Counted from the first letter of the stretch, positions 24,896 through 33,115 are shown. The stretch is DNA of 64,000 bases from Nostoc spongiaeforme FACHB-130 (GCF_014698475.1 NZ_JACJTB010000035.1:1-64000), one strand, 5' to 3'. The notes: generated from the sequence alone by a model not told the origin. Made by a program: numbers and translations.

Positions 24896-26086
24896 TTAGT
24901 GTTTTGATGCTTCTATTTCATAGCAACGCAAAATCAAAGGCTTTAGCTTATTAAAATCATCTATCGAATCAATCTTTATTTTTGACACAATTTCAGCATT
25001 CACTCCCGGTACATCCTGAATTTCAAAATCAGGAGCCAATTTTTTTGCTTCATCTGGATGTATTCTAGCAATAAAACTTTTCTTAGTTGAGGATAGATAT
25101 AATCGCAAAAACCACCATGTTGTTTTACCAAGATTAATCCCAAAATATGAAACAGTATCCCTCTGTCGTATTTCCAAATTATATTTTGTGGAAGTTTTTG
25201 TAATTGACTGAATTGTATTAAAAGCCGCTAATTCTTCTGCTGTTGTAATAACCTCAGTTTTGTCCTCATCTTCAAAACTATTAGTGACATCTGTTTCTAC
25301 CTGTTCTGAACCTGCAAAATCTCGATCTTTTGTCAAATGAGTCATTTCTTGATTCACTGAACGAGTAATCAATGATAATAAACTTGTTTGAATTGAGCGT
25401 TTAACAATGGGCTGAAATCTATTAATAACTTTTGTATTAACGACATTTCCTCGAAATTCAAACTTTGGTGCAACCGTACCAAGTTCCTTAATTAAAAAGT
25501 GAACAAATTTATCTGAAGGAGAAACTAAAAGTCCGTCTATTAATTCACTTATGCCTTGGGAGTAGAGCATTTCTTCAGCATCATTCTTAATCCTAGCCGC
25601 ATCAAAGTTATCACGATGAAACAGCTTAAGATTTTCTATATCTTTTGGAGTATAGTCTAGAATATTAAATGTAAAAAATGCTTCTTTATCCATTATGTGG
25701 ATATTCTCTAAATCAGTGAAAAATCGGTATTCAACACCATTGGTAACAATGCTAATTTGAGCAGTTAAAATTGCATTGAAGTAACTTCTCAACTGTCCGT
25801 CATGAACCTCTGGTTTTTCCTGACAAGACTTAGCCTCAACTAGCATAACAATATTGCCATTAATGGCGATCGCGTAATCTACTTTTTTTGGCTGTTTGAT
25901 TTTTTTAGGTGAACCAAAATCAGCAAAGCATTCATGTTTAACTTCGGTTGGGTCGGTAATGTCATAACCTAAAATACTTAAAAATGGGGAAATAAAAGCA
26001 GCTTTTGTATTTTCTTCTCCTATGACGATAGCAAGCCTACTGCTAACTTTTTCAGATAATTTAGCTAAATCTTCCGCAAAACCCAT
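24896..26086 (-). CDS. Stand-alone type I restriction HsdR N-terminal-domain protein
   Basis: 396 residues. The N-terminal ~170 have the HsdR-N nuclease fold of the PD-(D/E)xK type: ENTKAAFISPFLSILGYDITDP, KKVDYAIAINGNIVMLVEAK (catalytic Asp, Glu-x-Lys), and QLRSYFNAILTAQISIVTNG. There is no helicase/ATPase part, and no hsdM or hsdS gene nearby. The C-terminal part (from about 280) has a separate small alpha/beta domain (SYFGINLGKTTWWFLRLYLS). Such lone proteins are common in bacteria; a defence or nucleic-acid binding role is inferred, not shown. Confidence 0.75.
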   Translation of the reverse strand: MGFAEDLAKLSEKVSSRLAIVIGEENTKAAFISPFLSILGYDITDPTEVKHECFADFGSPKKIKQPKKVDYAIAINGNIVMLVEAKSCQEKPEVHDGQLRSYFNAILTAQISIVTNGVEYRFFTDLENIHIMDKEAFFTFNILDYTPKDIENLKLFHRDNFDAARIKNDAEEMLYSQGISELIDGLLVSPSDKFVHFLIKELGTVAPKFEFRGNVVNTKVINRFQPIVKRSIQTSLLSLITRSVNQEMTHLTKDRDFAGSEQVETDVTNSFEDEDKTEVITTAEELAAFNTIQSITKTSTKYNLEIRQRDTVSYFGINLGKTTWWFLRLYLSSTKKSFIARIHPDEAKKLAPDFEIQDVPGVNAEIVSKIKIDSIDDFNKLKPLILRCYEIEASKH

Positions 26087-26232
26087 ACTAAAACCCTGCG
26101 TAATACTTTTGTCATAACAATAGTATTCCCGCCTTTATCTAGTAATTATCATCTGTTTGCTAAAATTCTGGTGATTTGGGTTTATGCTACTGCCTATTTT
26201 TCTCAATGATACATACAGAAAAATTCTGAGCA

Positions 26233-26412
26233 ATTATCCCTACACCAGAACAAAAAACGCAATTGTATATATTGTGCTGCTGGTTTACAAAACTTTATTT
26301 CCATATCAATATTGTTCGGATAAATGAACGAACAGGAAATATATTCTTGCTCGCGGGCGAGGAAAATACTATAGAAATATACCCTAACGGACGGTGGAGG
26401 TACATCAGATGA
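26233..26412 (+). CDS. DUF6888-like small protein, no standard start codon
   Basis: The frame reads IIPTPEQKTQLYILCCWFTK, then LYFHINIVRINERTGNIFLL, AGEENTIEIYPNGRWRYIR. This matches the DUF6888 type that precedes DUF6887 genes in cyanobacteria. An in-frame TGA lies at 26227-26229 and there is no ATG, GTG or TTG before the conserved PTPEQ, so translation would need ATT at 26233 or the gene is damaged at its 5' end. Its stop overlaps the next gene's ATG (ATGA at 26409-26412), a sign of former or present coupling. Confidence 0.5.
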   Translation: MIPTPEQKTQLYILCCWFTKLYFHINIVRINERTGNIFLLAGEENTIEIYPNGRWRYIR

Positions 26413-26618
26413 GTAAGCCTAACTTTCAAGCTATGAGTCAGAAAGAATTACATGATTATGTTCTTGCTCATCGGGATGACCAAGAAGCTTTTTATGCTTA
26501 TATAGATAAATTGCACGCGGAAGCAAATTGGATTGAAATGCCACCATTAGAATCATTGCAGGATTTGAATAATTATCCTGAATTTATGGAACGTTTTCGT
26601 GGCAATTCTCAAGCTTGA
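26409..26618 (+). CDS. DUF6887 family protein
   Basis: 69 residues from the ATG at 26409: MSKPNFQAMSQKELHDYVLA, HRDDQEAFYAYIDKLHAEANW and MPPLESLQDLNNYPEFMERF. It is a short helical, acidic protein of the DUF6887 family, found in many copies in Nostocales genomes, usually after a DUF6888 gene as here. The pair looks like a toxin-antitoxin-type module by size and overlap, but no activity has been established that I know of. Confidence 0.72.
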   Translation: MSKPNFQAMSQKELHDYVLAHRDDQEAFYAYIDKLHAEANWIEMPPLESLQDLNNYPEFMERFRGNSQA

Positions 26619-26695
26619 TGTGATACGGAATAAGCTAATGACTAAATAACAAATAGCCATTAGCTATACTCATAACAAACTCTCTGCGTTTAAAT

Positions 26696-28291
26696 TTACG
26701 CAGTCCGAAAACGTGCCAACTCCTCGCCTGTCTTCGCATCGTGGGCGTGGACTGTACACACAAGACAGGAATCAAAAGAACGCGCGACGTGTCCAACTTC
26801 TACAGGATCGGTCGGATCTTCGATAGGTGTCCCGACTAAAGCTTCCTCAATGGGGCCGCGTTTATCTTGACCGTCACGGGGGCCGATGTTCCAAGTACCA
26901 GGGGCAATTACTTGGTAGTTCTTAATCTTACCGCCTTCTATATCTACCCAGTGACACAAAGCACCCCGCGCGGCTTCGGTTGCGCCCCAACCTTTGCCGT
27001 CTTTTTCTGTGGGTTTGATATACCAAGGGTCGTTTAACTTGAACTCGCGCAAACAGTGTTCGGCTTGGCGATATAGTTTGACGATTTCGTGGAGTCTGGC
27101 TAATTGACGGACGTGAATGTTAGCACCGCCCATTTTCTTGAATACATCTAAGATGAAGCCATCATGATGTTGCCAAGATTCGCCGTGATTACCACCTGCT
27201 ACTAACTGACGCGCTAAGGGGCCTGCTTCTAAGCGTCCGAAGTCTTTGTGTAATACTGCACTTGCCCAAGAATAGGCGTTGTCAAAGTCTTTTGTATTGT
27301 TAGCGATGGGTTTTGTAGTGCGATCGCTCGGATGAATATCTGCTGTCCCTTCATCGTACCAAGAATGGGTTAAATTCTCACGGGCGAAGGACTGATCCAT
27401 TAGGCTGTGCGTGTCGGTGAAGCTGTCATACACGCCACCCTTCATAATCATCGCCGCATTGCGCCCTTCAATGGTGGGCTTTTGGTATCTATCCTCATGG
27501 GCTAAATATCCCCAAGTGACGTATTTACCAACACCTGCACCATATCTATCTAGACCAATATCTAGACCCATCCGCCAATAAAAGCCTAAGTCTGACTCAC
27601 GATGTTTGATGTCTTCATCTAACCAGTTCATGAAGTCATCGTAAGTCTGAATTTCTTCGTAGCGTTCTAAAGAACAGCCTAACCATACAGGTTCTAACCA
27701 GTTGGTGCGGAAATATTCGAGAATTGCCCAGGCGCGGGTAATGTCGGTGAGTGTGGGGGCGCACATCACACCACCAGGCACCATATAACTGCTGTGCGGC
27801 CATTGTCCACCTAGTAGAGCATAAATTTCTACAGGTTTGGCGGAAATGGTCACACCGAGTTCGTAAGATTTCCCGGTGAAGGCAGAAAAGCGGCGGACTG
27901 CTTCATCATAGAAGCGACTACTACGGTAGTTTTTATTGGTTAAGTCAATGGCGAATAATCCATAAAAGTAGCGAGGGATACTTTGGATAGTTTCGACAAT
28001 TTGACCGAGGTTTCTGGCTAAGATGGCGTTGCGTGGTACTTCTGTACCCCAGGCTGTATCTAACGCCCAAGATGCAGATGTGAGGTGAGAACCGCCGCAA
28101 ATACCGCAAATCCGGGGCGTGACAATTAATCCGGCTTGGGGGTCTTTGCCACGGAGGATAATTTCAAAGCCGCGAAATAGTTCGGCGTGAGTCCAGGCGT
28201 TGACTACATAGCCGTCGGCAATTTCCACGCGGACATCTAAATCACCCTCGACTCTCCCGACGGGTGATATATCTAATGTTTGTTTTCCCAT
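26696..28291 (-). CDS. hupL: Uptake [NiFe] hydrogenase large subunit
   Basis: 531 residues with both nickel-binding motifs: L1 RICGICGGSH (Cys62, Cys65) and L2 DSCLVCTVH (Cys509, Cys512, His515). The 16 residues after His515 are the C-terminal extension that a dedicated protease (HupW) removes after Ni insertion. This is the group 2a enzyme that recycles H2 made by nitrogenase, in heterocysts. A strong AGGAG precedes the ATG. The reading frame is continuous: the gene is not split by an excisable element as it is in Anabaena PCC 7120. A small gene sits between it and hupS. Confidence 0.97.
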   Translation of the reverse strand: MGKQTLDISPVGRVEGDLDVRVEIADGYVVNAWTHAELFRGFEIILRGKDPQAGLIVTPRICGICGGSHLTSASWALDTAWGTEVPRNAILARNLGQIVETIQSIPRYFYGLFAIDLTNKNYRSSRFYDEAVRRFSAFTGKSYELGVTISAKPVEIYALLGGQWPHSSYMVPGGVMCAPTLTDITRAWAILEYFRTNWLEPVWLGCSLERYEEIQTYDDFMNWLDEDIKHRESDLGFYWRMGLDIGLDRYGAGVGKYVTWGYLAHEDRYQKPTIEGRNAAMIMKGGVYDSFTDTHSLMDQSFARENLTHSWYDEGTADIHPSDRTTKPIANNTKDFDNAYSWASAVLHKDFGRLEAGPLARQLVAGGNHGESWQHHDGFILDVFKKMGGANIHVRQLARLHEIVKLYRQAEHCLREFKLNDPWYIKPTEKDGKGWGATEAARGALCHWVDIEGGKIKNYQVIAPGTWNIGPRDGQDKRGPIEEALVGTPIEDPTDPVEVGHVARSFDSCLVCTVHAHDAKTGEELARFRTA

Positions 28292-28384
28292 TCTCCTCTC
28301 CTGTTTTCATTGATATGCAGTCAGTGATGCGGTAATAACAGTTGAGGCAGTTGCGGTAGATATTAATTCAGATGTGGTTGATGC

Positions 28385-28654
28385 TTAAAGTTGCAAATGC
28401 TTATACATCGCATTCAGATATTCTGCGGAACTTCCCCTTGGTTTCCACTCATGAAAAATGATTATCCAATCATTTTGAGCAGGAAATACGAAAGTATTAG
28501 TTGTATCCCCGAAATCACCAAAGCTTCCTTGTTGAATATTCTCTAACTCTAAAGCATTCACAACAGCATTAACATCTGGACTTTTGATTGTCATCCAGTC
28601 AAGATCCAAATGAGGGTATAAATCTTCGTCATCATCAAGATTTTCTACACCCAT
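28385..28654 (-). CDS. Small acidic protein between hupS and hupL, unknown
   Basis: 89 residues from the ATG at 28654, which has an AGGAG about 10 nt upstream; a start at 28678 lacks this. Sequence: MGVENLDDDEDLYPHLDLDW, then MTIKSPDVNAVVNALEL, and a C-terminal region FGDTTNTFVFPAQNDWIIIFHEWKPRG. I do not recognise the family; the last part looks like a small alpha/beta fold. It lies on the same strand in the ~510-bp gap between hupS and hupL, so it may be carried on the hup transcript. In other heterocystous strains this gap is usually short and non-coding. Confidence 0.6.
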   Translation of the reverse strand: MGVENLDDDEDLYPHLDLDWMTIKSPDVNAVVNALELENIQQGSFGDFGDTTNTFVFPAQNDWIIIFHEWKPRGSSAEYLNAMYKHLQL

Positions 28655-28799
28655 ATATTTACTCCTTTGTGGCTTCACTACAGTTGCAACTAATACGTAG
28701 TTTGCTCACAAAATATCACACCTTAATTGAATCTTGCCGTGAAATCAACAGTTTCCAAACACCGCCTCAACTCATCAACCAAAGCACTGTAATTAATTA

Positions 28800-29762
28800 C
28801 TAAACTGTGAAAAAATCCTCCTCTGCCCATGCTGGTGCTGCATCTTTGGCGACCATTGTTAAGAGGGCGTAGTCTTTTTTGTTGACTCCTGGTGGTAGTT
28901 CTTTGGGAACTCCCATGACGGTTTGGGTTTTAAATACGGTTCCGGGTTTGAGGTCAAAGAAGGGAAATTCTGGTTCTGTACAACCTAAACACGGCATTCC
29001 GGCGCGGGTTTTGGAGGAGACGCGGTTCCAGAGGATGCGGTTGCAGGATGAATGAGTCATGGGGCCGCGACAGCCTAAGTCGTAGAAGAGACAGCCTTTG
29101 CGTTGACCAAATTCGGCGGTGGTGGCTTTGTAGGCAAAGTGGACGTTGCGGGTACAGCCTGTTTGGGTAAAGGTGTTGAAGAAGGTTTGGGGGCGATTGA
29201 GTTCATCTAAAGCAATGTCGCCGATGCGTCCGGTAGCGATCGCCACTAATATCTGCGTTATCCAATCAGGGTGCGCTGGACATCCCGGAATATTGATTAC
29301 AGGTAAGCCAGATTTGGCACGGAAGTCTTTACCTAAAAAGCCGCCTTCTTGCCGCTTGAGAAATTGTAAGCCTTGGGATTCGCTGGGGTTGGGAGACATT
29401 GCGGGAATCCCGCCCCAAGTGGCACAATCGCCGACAGCAACTATAAAGCTGGCCGCTTGGGCTAGGTCGATTAACCAATCTTTCATGGCGCGATCGGCGA
29501 AACGATTCCATTCACCTGTGCCGTTGGGGGCGTTTACTACACTGCCTTCAAATACCAAAATATCTAAAGGAATGTTACCTAAGATGCAGTCCCACAGCAA
29601 GGTTTGTAAGTTATTGCCTAATTCCAACCCCAAGGAAGGATGCCAAAGCACTTTAATACCAAAGTCAGAGATGAGGTCGCATACTGTCGGTTCTTCGGCA
29701 TTTAGAAACGACATGGTGTTGCCCGAACAGGCACCACCTTGCAGCCAGAGTACGTTAGTCAT
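28800..29762 (-). CDS. hupS: Uptake [NiFe] hydrogenase small subunit
   Basis: 320 residues, the Fe-S electron-transfer subunit of the same enzyme. Cysteines for three clusters are visible: CSGN near the N-terminus (Cys12), GDCATWGG, GCPAHP, QTGCTRN, GCLFYDLGC, and CNRILWN...MPCLGCTEPEFP. Where other small subunits have CxxC, this one has C-S-G-N, so Asn replaces the second Cys, a trait known for the cyanobacterial enzymes. There is no Tat signal, also typical. It is the first gene of the hup unit; a 680-bp intergenic region with the promoter lies upstream. Confidence 0.96.
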   Translation of the reverse strand: MTNVLWLQGGACSGNTMSFLNAEEPTVCDLISDFGIKVLWHPSLGLELGNNLQTLLWDCILGNIPLDILVFEGSVVNAPNGTGEWNRFADRAMKDWLIDLAQAASFIVAVGDCATWGGIPAMSPNPSESQGLQFLKRQEGGFLGKDFRAKSGLPVINIPGCPAHPDWITQILVAIATGRIGDIALDELNRPQTFFNTFTQTGCTRNVHFAYKATTAEFGQRKGCLFYDLGCRGPMTHSSCNRILWNRVSSKTRAGMPCLGCTEPEFPFFDLKPGTVFKTQTVMGVPKELPPGVNKKDYALLTMVAKDAAPAWAEEDFFTV

Positions 29763-30440
29763 TGGCTATGTGTTGGTTGATTTTTTATCCAGGTGATCAG
29801 CGTTGTAGAGTCTCACCTGTTTTTGATGTTTATTATTCACCATAAGGTATTTTTTTATTATATTTTTATTTTTTCAAAAAAAATTAATTATCTTCAGGAT
29901 GATGTCAATATGATGCAGAGGCAATAATAGTTTATATTTTGAGGGTTTTAATAGGTATTTATGGCTATCAAATAATATATTTAGTTTGCTAGTGATACAG
30001 AAAATAATTTTAATCAGGAGAGTATGGAATTTTGATAATAATATTGTTAATTCTCCTCTAGATTTTTGAAAATAGAGTGTTTTATAGTAAGGAAACTGGG
30101 GAATAAATATCTTGCATCAAGCCCCGACGAATGGAATTCGCGGCTATAAAAACTAAGTCCGCCTACGCGGACTAATGTAAAATCAAGGGTTTTGTTTGTG
30201 TAGCCGCGACTTCAGTCGCTAGGCGCAAGATGTGAAGTCTGAAGTCTGAAATTTATGCTTTGATGTCTCACTACAAACCACAGCATCAATAAGTTACCCA
30301 TAATTAATTGCTATCTAGCTAAATATATGGGTGTTTTATTTCACACTTCATACTTTAATAGCCTTTGGTGTTGAGGGAATTTGTGTGTATTTTTAGGGCG
30401 GGAATCGAGTAATTTTCTTAATAGCTAGAGTAGGGTAATT
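29763..30440. other. hup divergent intergenic region with repeat
   Basis: 680 bp between hupS (leftward) and the TPR gene (rightward). The hupS-proximal half is very AT-rich. The half near 30117-30230 is a dispersed Nostocales-type repeat: ATTCGCGGCTATAAA, then a small hairpin AGTCCGC-CTAC-GCGGACT, then GTGTAGCCGCGACTTCAGTC. Heptad-like TGAAGTC/TTCATAC copies follow. No gene was found. Promoters for both directions must lie here. Confidence 0.6.
29955..29968 (-). promoter_or_regulatory. Weak NtcA-like site upstream of hupS
   Basis: GTA-N8-TAT (consensus GTA-N8-TAC) about 190 bp before hupS. A TATTAT (29924-29929, minus strand) lies 25 nt further on toward hupS and could be its -10 box. One mismatch in the core and slightly long spacing make this a weak candidate. 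NtcA control of hupSL is known in related strains. Confidence 0.25.
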
Positions 30441-31415
30441 ATGACACCTAGCATTACAGATTCGGCGGTGAAAGCAGCTGTAGCAGCGATCGCTTCGGAG
30501 TCAGCAACGACAGCAGAAAAAATCCAGATGCTCATCGAAATGGCACAAGGGTTTCAAAAGAAGCCGAAAACTGCCCAGGATTTGCGAAATGCAGTTGGGT
30601 TGTATTATCGTGCTTATGAAATGTCTGGTAATGAGTATCCACTCCTGAAGGCTAAGGCGCAGGTGGGGATGGCTGGAACTTTGCAGATTATTCCCCACAC
30701 GGATACGGAATTGCTACTACAAGCTAAGGCTGGTTATGAAGAAGCATTACCAGTTTTACAAGAGTTAGCCACGCCGGAGGAAGTTGCAGAGGCGCAGATG
30801 AATTATGGCTTGGTGTTACAATCTCTAGCGCCGTATAATTTAGCGCGAATTAGTGATAGTATTCAGGCTTATCATGAAGCTTTGCGGGTGTTTACCTGGG
30901 AAGATTACCCGCAAGATTACGCGATTTTATACAACAATATTGCGATCGCTTACCTGTCGATGCCAATGGCTTCAGAACGGGAATATTTACGCCAGGGGTT
31001 AGCAGTGCAATCATTTGAAGTTGCCCTGAAGCATATTAATTTGATTGACAACCCTAGAGAATATGCGATGCTGCAAAACAACTTGGGGAATGCTTTACAG
31101 TATTTAGTTAGTTCTCATCCCGTCGAGAATAATTTAAAGGCGATCGCAGCATACAATGAGGCGTTAAAAGTGCGTAATTCTAGGGATACACCTTTAGAAT
31201 ATGCTAACACAATTTCCAACAAAGCTAATGCCTTATTCAACTTACCTGATAATCCTGAAAAGCCAGAATTAGGTAATCCTAACAATCTTTTACAAGCACG
31301 TAATTACTATCAAGAAGCTTGGTCAATATTTACCGAACATCAACAGTTAGAACAAGCTGAGTTAGTCGTACAGGCATTAAAAGATGTAGAAGTGGAAATT
31401 ATGGCTAGTAGTTAG
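30441..31415 (+). CDS. TPR-repeat protein of the hup accessory set
   Basis: 324 residues, all helical, with at least four degenerate tetratricopeptide repeats (for example NAVGLYYRAYEMS, AKAGYEEALPVL, SIQAYHEALRVF, AIAAYNEALKVRNS). There is no signal peptide, so it is cytosolic. TPR proteins mediate protein contacts. It is the first of four same-strand genes (two small membrane proteins and a NifU-Rieske protein) facing away from hupSL. Equivalent genes accompany the hyp maturation genes in Nostoc strains and have been proposed to help assemble the HupS Fe-S clusters; that role is inferred here. Confidence 0.8.
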   Translation: MTPSITDSAVKAAVAAIASESATTAEKIQMLIEMAQGFQKKPKTAQDLRNAVGLYYRAYEMSGNEYPLLKAKAQVGMAGTLQIIPHTDTELLLQAKAGYEEALPVLQELATPEEVAEAQMNYGLVLQSLAPYNLARISDSIQAYHEALRVFTWEDYPQDYAILYNNIAIAYLSMPMASEREYLRQGLAVQSFEVALKHINLIDNPREYAMLQNNLGNALQYLVSSHPVENNLKAIAAYNEALKVRNSRDTPLEYANTISNKANALFNLPDNPEKPELGNPNNLLQARNYYQEAWSIFTEHQQLEQAELVVQALKDVEVEIMASS

Positions 31416-31563
31416 GCTTACAGCTAGATTTATTGTCAGGAATTCAGGAGTAAGAAGGGTTAAAGAATTAGGGGAAGATTTGGTAAATGAATATCCTAGT
31501 TATATAACAGTCATTATAAATTCTGACTTCTGACTCCTGGGTGCTGAATTCTGACGATTTATT

Positions 31564-31618
31564 AACGAACCGCAAAGGACACAAAGAGCGCGTTCGCGCA
31601 GCGTCTCGCAGAGAAGGA
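31564..31618. repeat. Dispersed repeat in leader of small membrane gene
   Basis: The stretch AACGAACCGCAAAGGACACA, then AAGAGCGCGTTCGCGCAGCG and TCTCGCAGAGAAGG is a repeat type common in Nostocales genomes. It contains the self-complementary GCGCGTTCGCGC. It ends 7 nt before the start of the next gene, so it sits within that gene's untranslated leader. The first part (CGCAAAGGACACAAAG) recurs elsewhere as inverted fragments, e.g. near 57780-57810. Confidence 0.55.
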
Positions 31619-31624
31619 AGAAAA

Positions 31625-31891
31625 ATGAGTGAGTTATTGAGCAATTTTAGTGTGAGTGATTTTCTCACGAGTATGGTGTCTAGTGACATCAACATAGTTA
31701 CTGGATTTTTGTGGCTAATTATCGCAACAGTTATCTCGATGATTGGCGGTGCAATTGGCGGGATGATTTTAGCAGGTAAAGATATTGGTTATTCTTTTTC
31801 GGCAATGTTGGGGGCGTTATTTGCTCCGGCTGGTGCAGTTCCAGCAATACTTTTAGGTTTTGCTTTATTAACTTTGTTAAATAAATACTAG
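31625..31891 (+). CDS. Small membrane protein 1 of the hup accessory set
   Basis: 88 residues from the ATG at 31625 (GGAAG upstream; a longer frame from 31541 would cover repeat sequence). Two hydrophobic helices: FLWLIIATVISMIGGAIGGMI and FSAMLGALFAPAGAVPAILL, both glycine/alanine-rich. It precedes the next small membrane gene by 8 bp. By position it corresponds to small conserved genes in the extended hup/hyp cluster of nitrogen-fixing cyanobacteria. Biochemical function is unknown. Confidence 0.75.
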   Translation: MSELLSNFSVSDFLTSMVSSDINIVTGFLWLIIATVISMIGGAIGGMILAGKDIGYSFSAMLGALFAPAGAVPAILLGFALLTLLNKY

Positions 31892-31899
31892 GAGGAAAA

Positions 31900-32124
31900 A
31901 TGTTTGAATTAGGTTGGTTTTCGGCTAAGTTATTTTTCCGAGGTAAGCTATTACGCGAACCTATGTATTTTGTGCAACAAACTGGCATTGGGATTAGTGT
32001 TGGTTTGCTATCACTATTAGCACTAGCCCAAGCCGAAATTCCTTTGTGTATTCCTATAACTCTATCTAGTTTAATTACGGGTGGTTTGATGCCTTTTTTA
32101 CTGAAAGATTTCAAAATGAAGTAA
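31900..32124 (+). CDS. Small membrane protein 2 of the hup accessory set
   Basis: 74 residues, start fixed by a strong AGGAGG five nt upstream. It has an amphipathic N-terminus (MFELGWFSAKLFFRGKLLRE) and two membrane helices (GIGISVGLLSLLALA, LCIPITLSSLITGGLMPFLL), with a basic C-terminus DFKMK. It is tightly linked to the previous gene (8-bp gap) and is probably translated from the same message. Function unknown; it may anchor the accessory set to the membrane. Confidence 0.75.
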   Translation: MFELGWFSAKLFFRGKLLREPMYFVQQTGIGISVGLLSLLALAQAEIPLCIPITLSSLITGGLMPFLLKDFKMK

Positions 32125-32140
32125 TGAACTAGTCAACATT

Positions 32141-32176
32141 TCACACTTCATACTTCATACTTCACACTTCACACTT
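32141..32176 (+). repeat. Heptad tandem repeat (ACTTCAY)
   Basis: About five copies of a 7-nt unit, ACTTCAT or ACTTCAC, between the second small membrane gene and the NifU-Rieske gene, ending 7 nt before the latter's ATG. It leaves no recognisable ribosome site, so the repeat may lower or uncouple expression of the downstream gene. Confidence 0.8.
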
Positions 32177-32182
32177 TTCTTA

Positions 32183-33025
32183 ATGACAAACCTCGAAGAA
32201 TTCATTGAAGAAATTAACCGCTTTGAGGCAATTATATCTGAGTGGGATGAAAGTCAAAGGTGTGTAGCAGTCGGTTTAAAACGAGCAATTGAAGCTTTGC
32301 ATAAAGAAGCACTGACAAGGTTAATTAAAAGCCTGAAACAAGATTCAGTGTCAGCTTTGCGCCATGCTGCTGATGATCAAGTTGTGTATGCAGTGTTGCT
32401 ATATCATGACTTAGTTAAACCACCGTTACCACCAATATTACAACGCATTCAAGCCGCCCTTGATGAAGTACGTCCAGGGTTAAAAAGCCACAATGGAGAT
32501 ATAGAATTAGTTGCTTTTAAACCACCAGATACGGTAGAAGTTAGGTTAATCGGAACTTGCAGCAGTTGTCCAGCTTCTAATTTGACTTTATCTCAGGGAG
32601 TCGAACAGGCAATTAAAAATTATTGTCCAGAAATTACGCAAGTGGTTGCGGTTGGCGATCGCTCTACGGTAGATAATACCAATACTGGTTTAACTACTCC
32701 TTTTCCGCCCACAATTACAACTGCTTGGGTGAGGGTAGCAACAGTAGAACAAATTCCTGATGGGGGGATATTTGTCACCAAAGTTGGCGGACATTCACTG
32801 ATTTTATATCGTCAAGGCGATCGCATTACCTGTTACCGCAACGCTTGTTCTCATCTCGCATCACCACTGGACGGCGGAAAGGTAGAAAATGGCATCATCA
32901 CCTGTCCTACTCACGGGTTTCAATATCAACTAGATACAGGGAAATGTTTAACTGCTGATGTCCCTTTACATTCCTATCCAGTTCAAATTAAAGGTGATAA
33001 GGCGTTTGTCAAAATTTCCCGATAA
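32183..33025 (+). CDS. NifU-like/Rieske fusion protein of the hup accessory set
   Basis: 280 residues in three parts. An N-terminal helical region (1-80). A NifU C-terminal (Nfu) scaffold domain (85-160), with LDEVRPGLKSHNGDIELV and the cluster-binding GTCSSCPAS (Cys126, Cys129). A Rieske-type 2Fe-2S domain (185-280), with CSH (222-224) and CPTH (241-244). A protein carrying both an Fe-S scaffold and a Rieske cluster next to hupSL fits a role in building or reducing the HupS clusters. This combination occurs in the extended hyp cluster of Nostoc strains; the function is inferred. Confidence 0.85.
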   Translation: MTNLEEFIEEINRFEAIISEWDESQRCVAVGLKRAIEALHKEALTRLIKSLKQDSVSALRHAADDQVVYAVLLYHDLVKPPLPPILQRIQAALDEVRPGLKSHNGDIELVAFKPPDTVEVRLIGTCSSCPASNLTLSQGVEQAIKNYCPEITQVVAVGDRSTVDNTNTGLTTPFPPTITTAWVRVATVEQIPDGGIFVTKVGGHSLILYRQGDRITCYRNACSHLASPLDGGKVENGIITCPTHGFQYQLDTGKCLTADVPLHSYPVQIKGDKAFVKISR

Positions 33026-33115
33026 TCAGGATGTAGACATTTAAAACCTTTACACCAAGTCTCCACTAACAATCTTTATACATCCGTTCAGGTGGGCATT
33101 GCCCACCACAAGTTT

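Noticed and set aside
29146-29796. 216-codon + strand frame over hupS
   Set aside because: Antisense to hupS. The length reflects the codon bias of the real gene.
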